Shown here: piece after piece, positions 10,608 through 23,341 of the stretch
Layout: each line of letters starts with the position of its first letter
How positions within the stretch are numbered: position 1 is the first letter of the stretch
Assembly: GCA_012861695.1 (NCBI GenBank)
Contig: JAAOOA010000625.1
Span: 80,001-144,000 of the forward strand
Length of the DNA stretch: 64,000 nucleotides
Origin: Trematomus loennbergii
Lineage: Eukaryota; Chordata; Actinopteri; Perciformes; Nototheniidae
Direction: 5' to 3'
Program-made: the position numbers and the translations under genes
Notes under the pieces: model-generated
What the model was told of the DNA's origin: nothing
What the model saw: only the letters and a program-made list of their open reading frames with translations
Database searches by the model: none

Positions 10608-12480
10608 CCTCACGATGCGGCTTTCACACCGGCGCTTTTCACTTTCTAGCTCCTCGCGAGAGCTTTTCTGGTTCAGCTCCCGTTTCCCTTTTCAGCTCCC
10701 GCTCTGTTCACACTGCCCAGAGCTGCCGCTGCTGCGTCATGACGTCACAGTTTACGTCGCTGATTTTCTCCCACAACAACGGGCCGGGGTCTGCATCGGG
10801 TCGATGATCGTGTTGCTTTTAATCATACGAAGCCAGATTAAATTAAATAACGACTTCTCCAACCTTATACTTTTCTCCAGAGTGCCGTGGTTCATTGTTT
10901 ATTAATGTGTTTCAGCGGCATTTACCGACCGCTGCAGTGGTGGCTGCTCTTCAACGGGAGTATTCTCCCGTTAGCTCCGGGTTAGCTCACACTGCTCTAA
11001 AGTATTCACTGTCTGACTGTCACACAAGCAGCTGTTACATATCCCCAGTTCCCCTTAAGTGAATGTGTGTCAGTCTGAATTGACGCTGTTTGGCATCACA
11101 ACGCTGTTATGAAAGTTTCTCTGGTATAACATGGGTGATGTTAGCATAGCAACCGAAGCTAAGGCCCCGCTCACACGGGACCGTTTGCGTTTATGCACAG
11201 TATGCGTATTCAAAAAAGTCTTCCGTTCACATGCATTTGTTTCATTTAACGTGTCTGTTTAAACGAGGCCGCTGGAAACGCTGTAGTACATATGGGGACT
11301 GTAAGTGGCGCTGTAACTTCCGCCAAAATACACCAAAAGCCGCGAAGAAGAGCAGCCTGGAGCAGCCCCGCAGCAATGTTGCCATGGCTACCCTTCTGTT
11401 TAAGCCCTGAAACTGAAAGAAACTGAAAGAAACCGAATCTGTTGTTTGCTGATGGTTGTGGTAGAGGAGCTGTATATTTTTGCACTAATATCTGTAGCAT
11501 GGTCAGTAGCAGTAGCACTAGCAGTAGCTACTGACAGGAGGAAGTCAGTGTGTGTGGCGATTGCTGGTATTCAGCGGGATATAGTAATTTCCTCAGCATA
11601 TGGATAAATGCTACGGGGAAGTTAACTGAAAGAAACCAAGAAGCACGTCTCTGTGGATATTGCATCGAGAGGACGGCTCAGAAAGAGAGATATTCTCTAC
11701 AAACACCGGGTGAGATGCACCTTTGTCAATATAATGGATCAATGCATGAAATCTGACTCTGTTTATTTTGTTTAAGGAGTATATTGGGCGTTAACAATTC
11801 TGGTTTGCCTTTTATAATATTATTTCATTCAAGAACCCCTTGTGCGTTTAATTAACACAGCTATTTTTGATAGTTGCTACAGCAGTGAGCAGGAGAGGTG
11901 GGGAGGCGGGAGAGGCGGGGCTATCCTATTTTTTCAGGAAATATTCGTATAGAGGTGATTACACGGACTCGGTTGGACCCCCAGAGCGTTTCGTTTGCAA
12001 ATCTATCCACCTTGGGACCCGTTATCGTTTGTGGGGTCAGTTTCTATCGGCCTCGTGTAAATAATAGGGCTATACGCACGAGAAACTATGCAGATACAAG
12101 CCGTTTTCTCCTCGTGTAAACGGCGCCTAAACTGACTACTTGCTAAGCCGTTTTCTATAGGCACATTTTACCGGCGTATTTTTCATTATGATTCTACTTG
12201 TGATAGTCGGACATGACAACCTGTATAGCCCATGTATCTCCACAATGATCAATAACAGCGAACGGATGGTCAAAGTAAGGTTTCCTGCACGCCTCGACGT
12301 AAGAGACGTAAGCGACGCCGCGTCATAGCTCCGAAGCTCTTGCCTCTGGACCGACAATTTTTTGGAGCTGGAAGTGAACCGCATTCCGGAGCTATGATGC
12401 GCCGCCGCTGCGGTGTGAACAGGAAAAACCGGCGCTTTTCAGGCTCTAGCTCCCAGCAGGAGCTGGAAAAGCCGCTGATT
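10608..12480. mobile_element. Degenerate Harbinger relative (outer ends)
   Basis: The GCGGCTTTCACACCGGCGC end at about 10612 and related sequence at 12300-12480 (GCGTCATAGCTCC, CGGTGTGAACAGG) match the end regions of the 18.5-28.7 kb Harbinger. The ends are diverged and no clean target duplication was seen. About 10385-10607 holds nothing recognisable. Confidence 0.45.
11163..12127. mobile_element. Harbinger-type MITE, TSD TAA
   Basis: This 965-bp element is bounded by TAA at 11160-11162 and 12128-12130. Its ends read GGCCCCGCTCACACG and, reverse-complemented, GGCGCCGTTTACACG. The interior shares blocks with 22331-23341 (for example the TTTGCAAATCTATCCACC region), so both belong to one family. 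No transposase is present. Confidence 0.75.
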
Positions 12481-12772
12481 AAAACGGCTGATATAAAGAC
12501 GCTTCAGTGGCATGTCACAGAAGGAGATGCATTGTGGGACATGTAGTTTATGGGCACCGTGGATCTATAAAGCGTCATATAAGCGTATAATAGACGTTTT
12601 ATCTTCTTTGCAAGCTCTCGCGGGCTACATACAATGAGGTCTTGGGTTTAAAACCTGTGATTTAAACACTACAGTCAAGTAGTTTTTTTTCTGGGAGGTA
12701 AATAGTGAGTTTAACTCTTGGAATCCAATAATGAGGCATATTGAAACTTTGGTAAATGTAGGATTTTCCTAA

Positions 12773-13346
12773 CGGACCATCCACACAGCAGCGTTTAAAA
12801 AAATCTTGGAACGCTTCTGCCCATTCACTTTGAATGGGGTGACGTCACTTTCCCTCACTTTCCGCCGAACTGCATTGTGGGCAGGCGAGCGGAGATTTTC
12901 AGGATTTTCAGGATTCAAAGTTGAGCAATGTTCAACTTTTGAGGCTGAGGTGGAAGCGTCAGCCAATCAAATCCTGTGTATGCAAATCTGACAGTTCAAG
13001 CGCTAGCCAATCAAACGGCGTGTATGCTGGGAGAGACATACCGCAGGTCATTTCCTCATATTCCAAAACATGGAGGAGAAATTAGCGGTAGGGAATCACC
13101 CGGTGCTTTATGACCAGTCCCTATTTACCTACGGGATACAAACCGGAGGAGCCAGGCATGGAGGGAGGTGGCAGAGACGGTGGTAGGTTTTCGCCTGTTG
13201 GGGAGTTTATATCCAGTTTACTTCAAACTTTTTTGCTTCGTATGTCGCGGGCGGGAGATTCATGTGATTGGTTGTTCGCAAAAAATCCCCAAGCTTCAGA
13301 TACGCCCACCTCCAAGATTTTTTAACGCTGCTGTGTAGACGGTCCG
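12773..13346. mobile_element. Harbinger-type MITE, TSD TAA
   Basis: This 574-bp element in intron 1 of copy C is bounded by TAA at 12770-12772 and 13347-13349. The terminal repeats are CGGACCATCCACACAGCAGC and CGGACCGTCTACACAGCAGC. No coding capacity is seen. Confidence 0.8.
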
Positions 13347-14671
13347 TAACACCGACTTCTTTATATTTCTCTCGTGTTTACAGCGGCAGTTAAAAGACAG
13401 CCTTCCCTCTTCTTCACTGTCAGAGTTGGAGAGGAAGTCACTTTGCCTTGTAGCGGTGTGAGAGATGATCAGGACGGATGTAACGGTACTGACTGGACCT
13501 TCAATCATTTAGGACCCAGAGAAGTAGATCAGGTTAAACTGGGCAGATGTTGAAGAAGCTAAAGCTAAATCAGACAGACTGAGTGTCGCACAGAATTGTT
13601 CTCTGGTATACAGGAGGTCAGAGAGGAGGATGCTGGTCGTTACATCTGCACACAGATCAGATCAGGACGGCAACAAGGAGAAGACGCTCATGTTTACCTG
13701 ACTGTTGTTAGCTGTGAGTATTAACATCACAGTGTTGTAAACTGCATCTATAAATATACTGAAACATACCAGCAGTTATGATACAGTGATGAAGCTAATG
13801 TAACTCTTGTTGTCTTTCTCTCTCAATATCTCCACCTTCAGTGACTGAACATCAGGACAACGATGAGGTGACGTTACGCTGCTCTGTGTTGAATAATGCA
13901 TGGTGCAGACACACAGTGAAGTGGCTGTTCCAGGGTCAGGATGTGGATAACGATCTCAAAGATATGAACACATCAGAATCTCACTACGAGGCCTCTGTGA
14001 CTTTCTGACTTCTCATGTTGGATACAGATCAGGGCTTCATTTATTTACTTGTCAACTAACTGATGATCACACAGGGGAAGTATTTCTGTTTCCCTTCAGC
14101 ACTCCGTCCTCAGGTTTGAGATGCTCAAAGTCACTTTAAACTCACCGATTAATTAAATAAAACATTTGTATTTTATGGCTTTAAAGTGCTATATCACAAC
14201 AGATGGTACACTAAAGACAGTTTGATACTGAAGACTTTTATATTTTATAATAGGATAATTTTTAACTGAACACGTTTTGCGTTTTTGGCTTATTTTTAAA
14301 GAATACATCAGAAACCTACAACATAAATGTTTGTATTCTCTCTCCAGGTCTCTTGAGGCTCATCGTGGTGTCTGTGGGTTTAGCAACACTCATTATGATC
14401 GTTGTGGCGGTCAATATATGGACAAGAATTAAAGGTGAGAACATTCACAGATTTACAACAAAATACTGAACTGTTTTTCCAGTTGTTTCTTTACACTCTT
14501 CATTATAATCTGTATAAAGACAGAAGAGAGAGAAACAGACAAAGGATGCTTTACCTAAATTACATCACATCCTACAGGATTTTCCAAATGTAATGTTTGG
14601 ATCTAAAACCAACTCAGTGTTGTTGTTTTCCTCAGGTGCGTTATGATGTAGATGATGGTACAGTGAACTGA

Positions 14672-15300
14672 GAAAACATCAGACCTCCTGATGGAGTTTG
14701 AGCAACACTTCTGCCTCCATCAGACTCCACTGATCAACAACGTCTACATCCATCATCGTGTTTCACATCAGGACGACTTTAAGATCATTGTTTTGTATGA
14801 AGTTAGGTTTATTTAGCAGCTGGATTTGAACCTTTTAGCATTTTACTTTTTTCTTTTTTTTACTTTCTTATATTGCCTGAAGAGTTCAGAGCTACTTTTA
14901 ATATCTACTGATTGTTTTTGAAGATACAGCAGCTTGAGCTCAGTTTAATATCTCTGTGTGCTGTGTCTGCTGTGTTGGGATGTGTTTGAGGGGTTTCACC
15001 CTTAATGAAGTCAGTAACAGTCCTTTCTTTATAACATGTGATGACCATATCATCTGCAAATAAATAAACATGTTTATCTTAGTCTTACCCTGTGTTCTGT
15101 GATTCCTCGTGTATTTCCAGTGTTTATGGGCAGTGTTTATACTCTGAATGTCCTTTACATCACATCTCATTCAGACAAGAAGTTCAAACAACTTCCATGA
15201 CGAGCAAGCATCCTGCATTAGCTTTGAATCAGAACAACCATTTTTCTTTTTACATTAAAGCAAGTCAAATGTAAATGGATGTTTCATCAAAGACAGAGAC
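14672..15300 (+). other. Copy C 3' flank
   Basis: This is homologous to the 3' flanks of copies A and B, including the AATAAA region near 15060, and ends where the tandem-unit similarity fades. There is no separate gene. Confidence 0.5.
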
Positions 15301-15711
15301 CCTTCAGCTCTCATAAATAAGATGTGAGAATCTGCAATGTGACTTAACTATTAGTAACGTTCGCTGCCTTATCGCTCCAGAAAGCCAACCCACCCCCCCT
15401 TACTGGATATCCGTTGTTTATCTCTGCAGCTGATCTAATACATTTCAACATCACTGCAGCTTCACACCGGACTGAACACAGATAACATATTGAACTCACA
15501 TTAACCCCTCTAAAGGGTTTTGTTTGAGGGTAATTCCAGAATTGGAAGACATTTTCTGTAGCACCTGAAATGTCATATAATCGATACCTATAGTTGTGTT
15601 AAATATACTTATTACACTGCAGTGTTTCCCCTACCATTGTCTTGGAGGGGCGCTGCGCCCCACCAACTAAGCCCCGCGCCCCCCCTGAAATTCAAGGTAT
15701 TTAAAAGAAAA

Positions 15712-15747
<36 letters not shown>

Positions 15748-18092
15748 CACCAAATTGCAACTAATCTATATCTACTGTCACTTTTCACATTGAACATGTG
15801 CTCTTTTATTAAATAAACTAAACGCTTTCATTTTAAGTTGTGAGTTTAGTGTTTTTGACCCTAAGAAACACTGATGCATTAATCAATAACAATGATCCAC
15901 AGCTCCTCTCTCTGCTCCAGAGGATTTAAAATATATATATCCCAATGCCACCCCAAATGTTTGCTCTAGAGTGGATTGTTCACATTCACATGACTGGGAA
16001 GCTGTCAATTTATTGCAAATGAACATTGTTCTTTTGTCATTGAAAGAGTAATTTGTTGATGGTCCCCAAGTGAACACTACCGGCCTTTTGCACATTTTTT
16101 GCACACGTCTGCACAGCCCTCCACTTTAAAATACAAGTCACTGTAGTTTGCCATTTACTCATTGTCCTATGTGTTTTTTTTAGCTTTTACGGTTCTTTGT
16201 ATATTTACATTTACATTTGGTGTAAATACTTGTCTTTAGTATTATTTTGTTATGCTAAATTGTTTCTTAAAAATGCTTGGTTTTTATTATCCACATATAT
16301 TTATTTTTTAACTACTATTGCAAATTACAATTCCCTGTTTTTGCTAACGTATCTGGCAATAAACTTGATTCTGATTTTGATACTTCTTGTATGGCGGAGA
16401 AGAGCTCACCATCGAAATACAGCCAGGATAAACTGACGCTGAATATCCAACCTAAAACCTAGCTTCACCAAATATCCAACCTAAAACTAACTTCACCGCC
16501 ATACAGAACCTCACTACAAACATAGCTAACGGACAGTTCAGTAAACAGTAGCGTCACACAGAGAAAGGGGGTGTGTATTTCACTCACCCTTATTTGTAGA
16601 GGAAGGCCATTATCCTGTCTTCTTACATACAGTAGAAGTGAAGTGGTCAATAACCGTTGAATTCCCGCCAGCCTTCAGGTCCTCCACAACATTAGAGTTA
16701 ACTGATATGTAGCTAGCTAACTAGCTGCTGAAGTGTTGCGCTAAGCTAGCCACTTCTTCGGACATAATTTTCGTTATTAAAAGTCAGAATTCCTCATTTT
16801 TCCTCTCCGTACGAAGCTATAGTAGTCCGGGAGTTGTCCTGCCATAGCATTTAATTTAGAGTTGATGGTTAATTTAGTTTAAAAAAAGGTCGTTTTCCTC
16901 AAACTTCAATCTCCGTGACTGCACTTGCGAATGTTGTTGCCTGGTAACGTGTTGATGTAATGTGATTGGTCGGGAGCCAGAGGCCGGTTGGCTTCCCTTG
17001 ACCCTGACCTATCACAGGGTGGCAGGGACTGATGAAGGCCTCCTCTGATTGGTCAATTCCTCAAATTTCACCAAGGTAGACCATGGATGTATAATAATAA
17101 TAAACACCAGCGCCATATAGATCGAATTATATTCTATTATACTGCTCTGATAAAGACTAATTACCGTTTAAAGAACATATGAACATCATATATTTCTATA
17201 CAAAATAATTCACATCAGGGGATGGGATGTAAAATAAAAAATGACAAAAAAGCAGTGCTACTATATTGCTTTAATTCTTGGTGAAGATGTAGAAAATTAG
17301 TTTTGGATGGAGCACATCTCTTTTTATGAATATGACATTTCCCTACAATTAAAGTTAACTGTACAAAATAAAACAAATCTGCATCCATACAACTTATCCC
17401 ATAGTTGTATTGTTTGTCCTGTTTTTCATAATTCCAAAACATTCTACAACACATATACATTCATTGTACTTCTTAGAGGAAATTAGAGGATGCAACCCTC
17501 TTTATTTTATGTCATACAAGTACAGTACACACTAGCACACACACGAAATGTAACCTCTGCATTTAACCCATCCTGGGAGCAGTGGAAGTACAAGAAGTAC
17601 AGGAATATTCAATATCAAGTCTAAATCTTTGCAGTGTCTTGTTTGCAGGGTTATTGTGTCACTAAATAAACCTCCTGAACGTTATTGAGCAAAAAGTGCG
17701 TTTCCAATCAACCAAAAATGTGTTTCCAATTGATTTCTCCATAAATCCAATTTCTTCTGGCCTTCTACAGTGAGTGTAATACCGCGTTTCACCACACATT
17801 CAGCATCACATTTTAAGCGGCGCTGTTTGACTCTTTGTCTAATACCCAATGACAAAAGGGGAGAGATTAATTAACCTTACTTAAAGACGTAGGACTTTTA
17901 ATCAAAGTTATAACTACTGTCTGAAGAAACAGAGGAAGTTTGGCCATATAGTTGTTACAAGTGGTATCAATTATTTAAATATCAAATAGCTCTCGAGCAC
18001 CCCTTAGTGATCAACTTGCATGTCAAATATTTCAAACATTATATTTACTTTTTTCCCCCAAAGTGTGTTGATATGTATTTTGTAATGGTCAC
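15301..18092. other. Intergenic, transposon debris
   Basis: No convincing gene is seen. A small hAT-like element at 15620-15873 has CAGTGTTTC ends and contains (TA)n at 15714-15745. A LINE 3' tail (GGCAATAAACTTGATTCTG) ends near 16376. A second LINE tail fragment is at about 17480-17590 (AACCTCTGCATTTAACCC). A short ORF at 16392-16462 and CCAAT-like boxes near 16960-17055 are unassigned. Confidence 0.55.
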
Positions 18093-18864
18093 CAGTGGCG
18101 TCGCCTGGCCTGGGCATCCGGGGCTTTAGCCCCGAATGTTTTTTCTGTAGCCCCGGACAATTCTCCCTCAATAATATAATACATTAACCGTGCTTTACGT
18201 GAACCTCATCATGACACAAGAGAGGACGGCAGCACTGTAATTTCCCGTGTTCAGTGAATGCAACAGAGGCATGACACCAGACCAATCAGAGAGTTGCATG
18301 GAAATAAACGTGTGCTTGTGTCATTCAAGCTCGGCTCTGTGTGTGTGTGGCAATAGCGCATTGTGTGATAGAGAGAGAGGGGGAGAGAGGGGGAGGGAGG
18401 GACCGGTGTGTTGTTAGCATCTGGTTAGCTAGCTGCACTAACGGACATAAGGAGCTGTTTGTTCCACAACAAGCTGGAGGAGAGTCCTCTCCTCTCAGAC
18501 TGAGAGACTCAGGTGAGCTAAAGGACTCTCTTACCCCATTCACACCAACGGTGTTTCAGGGCCGGTTCGGAGCTGGAGCTTGAAAAGCACCGGGTTTTCC
18601 TGTTCACCGCAGCAGAGCAGCGTCATAGCTCCGGAATCCGGTTCGTTTCAAGCACCAAAAAGTTGTCCGTCTAGAAAGCCAGCACCGCATACGTCACGCT
18701 TACGTTGGAGGCGGGGGCAGGGGCAGGGGCGGGATCAACCTCGAACAACAACAAAAAGCCTGCATGTTATCCAGATTGTACACAACGATGGAAAACCTAA
18801 GGCCCGTTCTCATGTCTTCAAATGTCCTCCTCGACCCCTCCTCGACTCCTATCCTCGAGACTTA

Positions 18865-19908
18865 GGCTGCTTCTCAGGTCGATTAAATTGAATCCTTGCG
18901 TCCCTCACTTGCGTCGTTTCCCTGCGTCTTAGTCCCTCCCACCAGGGAAGCATGGAGAGACGCAAGGAAACCACGAGAAGCAGGGGAATGAGTTTTAAGA
19001 GCAATGGGACGTCCTTTCCTCCGGAGCGTCACGTGAAGCGACGTCCGTTTGTGATGACGCTGCACAGCTGTTCGTCTGACAGCAGCTCTGTCCCCGTTAT
19101 TTTCACAAACACCCTCGCCTCTGTTAGTACACATTTACTGACACAAACATTTGTATCATCTGTTGTAGACCTAAATACATTAAATAAAATAAGAACTCAT
19201 TCTCAAAAAAGATAAACGCCATTCTTAAAATGTATAAACGAACAATAGTTGGATTAATATTGATTAGAGTGCACAATATAAATAAAATAATTCAGAGAAG
19301 AAAAAGAGATATGTGTTATCTATCAAAACCCAGTTAGATTAACATTCATTGGATTGCACACTTAGTTTGTGTGGATATGTAGCAAATTAACATGTTAAAT
19401 AGCACTTAATGACTGACTGAATGGAAATGACAATAAATGAAAATGTAAAACGAAAAGCGATCATGAAAATGTTTCCAATAAATGAATAAAATGATTTTTG
19501 TCCACTTTGTTGTTCAGATAAATCACATATTTGTAACTGAATGATGCATTCATTGAAACAAAACACGGTATAAACTGAGGAGTGAGTCCCGTGAGTTTCA
19601 TGTGTTTTCTTCACTCCGCTGGGAAACTGCTCTCATGTCAAGAAGCATCAGATCAGTGCATGCGCTGCATCGTCCAATCAGTGAGCGATACACAGTAAGG
19701 GGGCGGAGCGAGTGGCTGAGGATTTCCCCGGAGGATGGTCTGGTGGTTCCTCGGTTATCGCTCCTCCATTATCGCTCCTCGCTCCTCGATCCTCGGTCCT
19801 CCGGCAGAAATAAGAGCCATGGGACGCTACTCAAGATGGCGCAGACAAATCAACTTCCGGTGATACCGAGGACCGAGGAAATGAAAATAGTCGACCTGAG
19901 AAGGACCC
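18865..19908. mobile_element. Harbinger-type MITE in left palindrome arm, TSD TTA
   Basis: This 1,044-bp element is flanked by TTA at 18862-18864 and 19909-19911. Its ends read GGCTGCTTCTCAGGTCGA and, reverse-complemented, GGGTCCTTCTCAGGTCGA. The rebuilt target core is GACTTAGTC. No transposase ORF is present. Confidence 0.85.
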
Positions 19909-20176
19909 TTAGTCCCGCCCACAGGAGATGCGAGCGGAGGAGCCGAGGAGGGGAACCGAGGAGAGAGGAGGGTAAGCAGCAGGCGGTTAGAGAAATGAGA
20001 ACTCCTCTCCTCTGAGCGGTCATTTTAAAGAGAGTCCATTAATGATGAGAGGAGGCACAGCAGCCTCTGTCTGATGGACAGATGTGTTCATGACCACTTA
20101 TATATTTACTTTTAATTCATTCACAGTGCGGTATAATGAGACAATAACAGGCTACACAGGCTCTACACACACACAC

Positions 20177-20208
<32 letters not shown>

Positions 20209-20510
20209 ACACACACACACACACACACCACACAACACATATATATATATTTATATAAATATATACAATTTCAGAATCAAACAGAGCACTCTCATAATAA
20301 CGTAACACTATCAGAGACTGGATATACCCCCCCCTCTCCCCTCTCTGGTCGCTACAATGAGGGAAATAAATGACGGGCCAAAAGTTTTATTACAAGTATT
20401 ACAAGTAAGCAGAGGACACCAAACCAACTGAGACCTGTCTGTCCCTGCATCTACGCACACACTGCACCCACACACACCTACACCACACACACACACACAC
20501 ACACACAACA

Positions 20511-20582
<72 letters not shown>

Positions 20583-20765
20583 CACCACACACACGCACCT
20601 ACAGCTCCTAAAGCATATAATCAGGCTACAGCCGTTGTGTATTTTATTATGTGAAGCACTAAATGGTTTTAGAAAAATATCGACTTTGTTTGTAGATATC
20701 TACTAAACTAAAGCAGATAAAGAGAGTAGGCCTGTTATACTGAGTGATATATTATACACACTGCT
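19909..20765 (+). repeat. Left arm of giant inverted repeat
   Basis: This arm pairs with 21640-22330 in reverse complement (for example GTCCCGCCCACAGGAGATGC here and its complement at 22307-22327). It is longer than its partner mainly because of (CA)n expansions at 20166-20235 and 20463-20595. Confidence 0.85.
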
Positions 20766-21639
20766 CACTAAGCATAGACATTTAAAAAAAGGGGCTACTG
20801 TATCGACATTTTAAAATTATATTTAAAGAAAGGGCCCTGACAAAACAGCAGGGCTCTATTTCAGTATTAACTATAGAAAAAAACAGCTGACATCAAATCT
20901 TTGCTGAGCCCAAGGATAATCATAAATAAATAACATAGTGAAAATAAATATATTGCTATGCTCAGTACAGCAGCATCCAACCGTCTCTAATCATAAAAAA
21001 ACATAATACAAATAAATGTATTGCAATGCTCAAAACAGCAGCATCCAACAGTCTCTAATCCTTGGATATTACATGTCACTGCATGCATGCACGGAGCAGC
21101 TGTAGCGCGGAGATCATCATATCATTCTGTATTACTTACATTTTTTTTAAAACAGCTCGTTCGCGGGCGCGAGCCGGCTCCCGTCGTTCACTCAAAAGAG
21201 CCGGCTCGTTCGCGACCGACACATCATTAACCGAGGAGACGAGCACCTACTGGGAATCTGGGCCCTTTCTCATGTCATCAAATGTCCCTCCTCGACTCCT
21301 CGACTCCTCGGTCCTCTGGTAGTGACCCGGAAATGAATTTTAGCGCGCCATGTTGAAGGACATCTCATTTCTCGAAATGCACATCGAGGACCGAGCATCG
21401 AGCGTCGAGGAGGCTCTCTGGAGGAGCTATAACCGAGGATACACTGATGGGTCCTCCACGGCTCCTTCGTGGATGCATTTCCGGCAACAGTGATGTTTCA
21501 AAGAGTCGAGACGCACGGCCGGACTTATCTCAGCCAATGACAGCTCTGCATGCATCCCCTGGATATTATTTTATTAACTGCTTTCATCGCGACGCGATGT
21601 TTACAGAGAGAACAGCTGTGAGGTCCGTGCAGAAAGCAG
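20766..21639. other. Loop of the inverted repeat
   Basis: This is single-copy relative to the arms and has no gene. It contains an internal copy of the fold-back terminal motif (GGGCCCTTTCTCATGTCATC at about 21260) and CCTCGGTCCTC-rich sequence. Two similar AATAAATA/GTCTCTAATC segments at about 20880-21070 are tandemly related. Confidence 0.5.
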
Positions 21640-22330
21640 AGCAGTGTGTATAATATATATCACTCAGTATAACAGGCCTACTCTCTTTATTTGCTTTAGT
21701 TTAGTAGATATCTACAAACAAAGTCGATATTTTTCTAAAACCATTTAGTGCTTCACATAATAAAATACACAACGGCTGTAGCCTGATTATATGCTTTAGG
21801 AGCTGTAGGTGTGTGTGGTACAGTGTGTGCGTAGATGCAGCGGACAGACAGGTCTCAGTTGGTTTGGTGTCCTCTGCTTACTTGTAATACTTGTAAATAA
21901 AACTTTTGGCCCGTCATTTATTTCCCTCATTGTAGCGACCAGAGAGGGGGGGGGGGATATATCCAGTCTCTGATAGTGTTACGTTATTATGAGAGTGCTC
22001 TGTTTGATTCTGAAATTGTATATATTTATATAATATATACATATGTGTGTGTGTCTGTGTGTCTGTGTGTGTGTCCGCATCTGTAGCCTGTTATTGTCTC
22101 ATTATACCGCACTGTGAATGAATAAAAGTAAATATATAAGTGGTCATGAACACATCTGTCCATCAGACAGAGGGCTGCTGTGCCTCCTGTCATCATTAAT
22201 GGACGTCTCTTTAAAATGACCGCTCAGAGGAGAGGAGTTCTCATTTCTCTAACCGCCTGCTGCTTACCCTCCTCTCTCCTCGGTTCCCCTCCTCGGCTCC
22301 TCCGCTCGCATCTCCTGTGGGCGGGACTAA
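21640..22330 (-). repeat. Right arm of giant inverted repeat
   Basis: This is the reverse complement of the left arm, ending at the TAA (22328-22330) where the second MITE is inserted. Confidence 0.85.
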
Positions 22331-23341
22331 GGCCCCGGCTCCACGAGGACGGAAACTGGTTGAATCCGCATATTTCTCATGCGTATAGCCCTCTAAGCTC
22401 CACGACGCCGTAAGGGAAACGTAGAAACAGACCCCGCAAACGACAACGGGTCCAAAGGTGGATAGATCTGGGAACTGAGCGCTCTGGGGGGTCCAACGGG
22501 GCCGTGGAGTCGCCTATACGGTCATTCGTTTTCATAGCCCCGCCTCTCCCTGCCTCTCCCCCGCGGGGTTGCTATCGTGCTCCAGTCGCTACTGACCATA
22601 CTACAGTTCTTGTGCAACATCTACAGGAGCTCCTCCTTGAATTCAGATTATTTATCTTTATCTCGATATGGACATAAACGCGAGTGAAGTCTAATCTGAC
22701 AGGACGGAGACACGCAGCTCCTGCCGCTGTGATGCAGCGGGAGCAAAACACACACTTCAAGTCAGATCATCACCCTTAGCTATTTTAATTACCTCTCAAA
22801 CTAACTAGTTATAATATGTTCATTTTTACTGTCGGGTCACTCATTACAGGATCAGCTGCTGCATGAGACAGACACTGACGCTGTCAGAAGAGAGGAAAAA
22901 GAGATGTATTTGATGATTTATATCATTATATCGTCGTTATTCATTTGTTTTAAAGCTCAATAAATAACAATGAAGACCTTTGACCGGCACTTTTATAATT
23001 TTGTCCGGAAGATTTAAACTTTAACACACGCTGACCAGCGAAAAACTCTGCCCGGTTCCCTCGGCCCCCACCGCGGAGAATACACAGAAGTGCAGCCATG
23101 ACAACCATTCTTCTTCGCTGCTTTTGTGGAGGAAGTGGCTGCTTTTGTGGAGGAATTTACAGCGCCACGTACAGTTTCGGCATATGTTCTGCAGCTTTTC
23201 CAGCGTTTGGATGTAAACGGAGCCGTCTCGTGGAGCTTGACACAATCCGGTGTATATTGCGTGGGGACGGAAGGTTTTTTGCGGTTGCATTTGCGTTACT
23301 CCGATGCGTTTTGCCGTATTTGTCCTCGTGGAGCCGGGGCC
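22331..23341. mobile_element. Harbinger-type MITE in right palindrome arm, TSD TAA
   Basis: This 1,011-bp element is bounded by TAA at 22328-22330 and 23342-23344. Its perfect terminal repeat is GGCCCCGGCTCCACGAGGAC. It is related to 11163-12127. The interior at about 22855-23060 also matches part of 52517-53740, so it carries a captured or nested segment. Confidence 0.85.

Larger units (their letters stand above)
9576..14671 (+). pseudogene. Ig-domain receptor copy C (frameshifts, exon 5 lost)
   Basis: Exons by homology: signal peptide 9576-9636 (identical start to copy B), V-set 13384-13713, second Ig 13842-14113, transmembrane 14348-14434, last exon 14636-14671. The V exon has single-base losses near 13548 (giving a stop) and near 13606. 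The second Ig exon has one near 14005 (stop after ASVTF). The donor after that exon has changed from GTGAG to GTTTG. A deletion of roughly 100 bp after the transmembrane exon removes the 29-nt cytoplasmic exon. Intron 1 is swollen to 3.7 kb by a hAT/SINE pair, a Harbinger relative and two MITEs. The V domain has both canonical cysteines. It is judged non-functional. Confidence 0.75.

Noticed and set aside
20117..20598. Cys/Val-repeat open frames
   Set aside because: They are (CA)n/(TG)n tracts in the palindrome arm.
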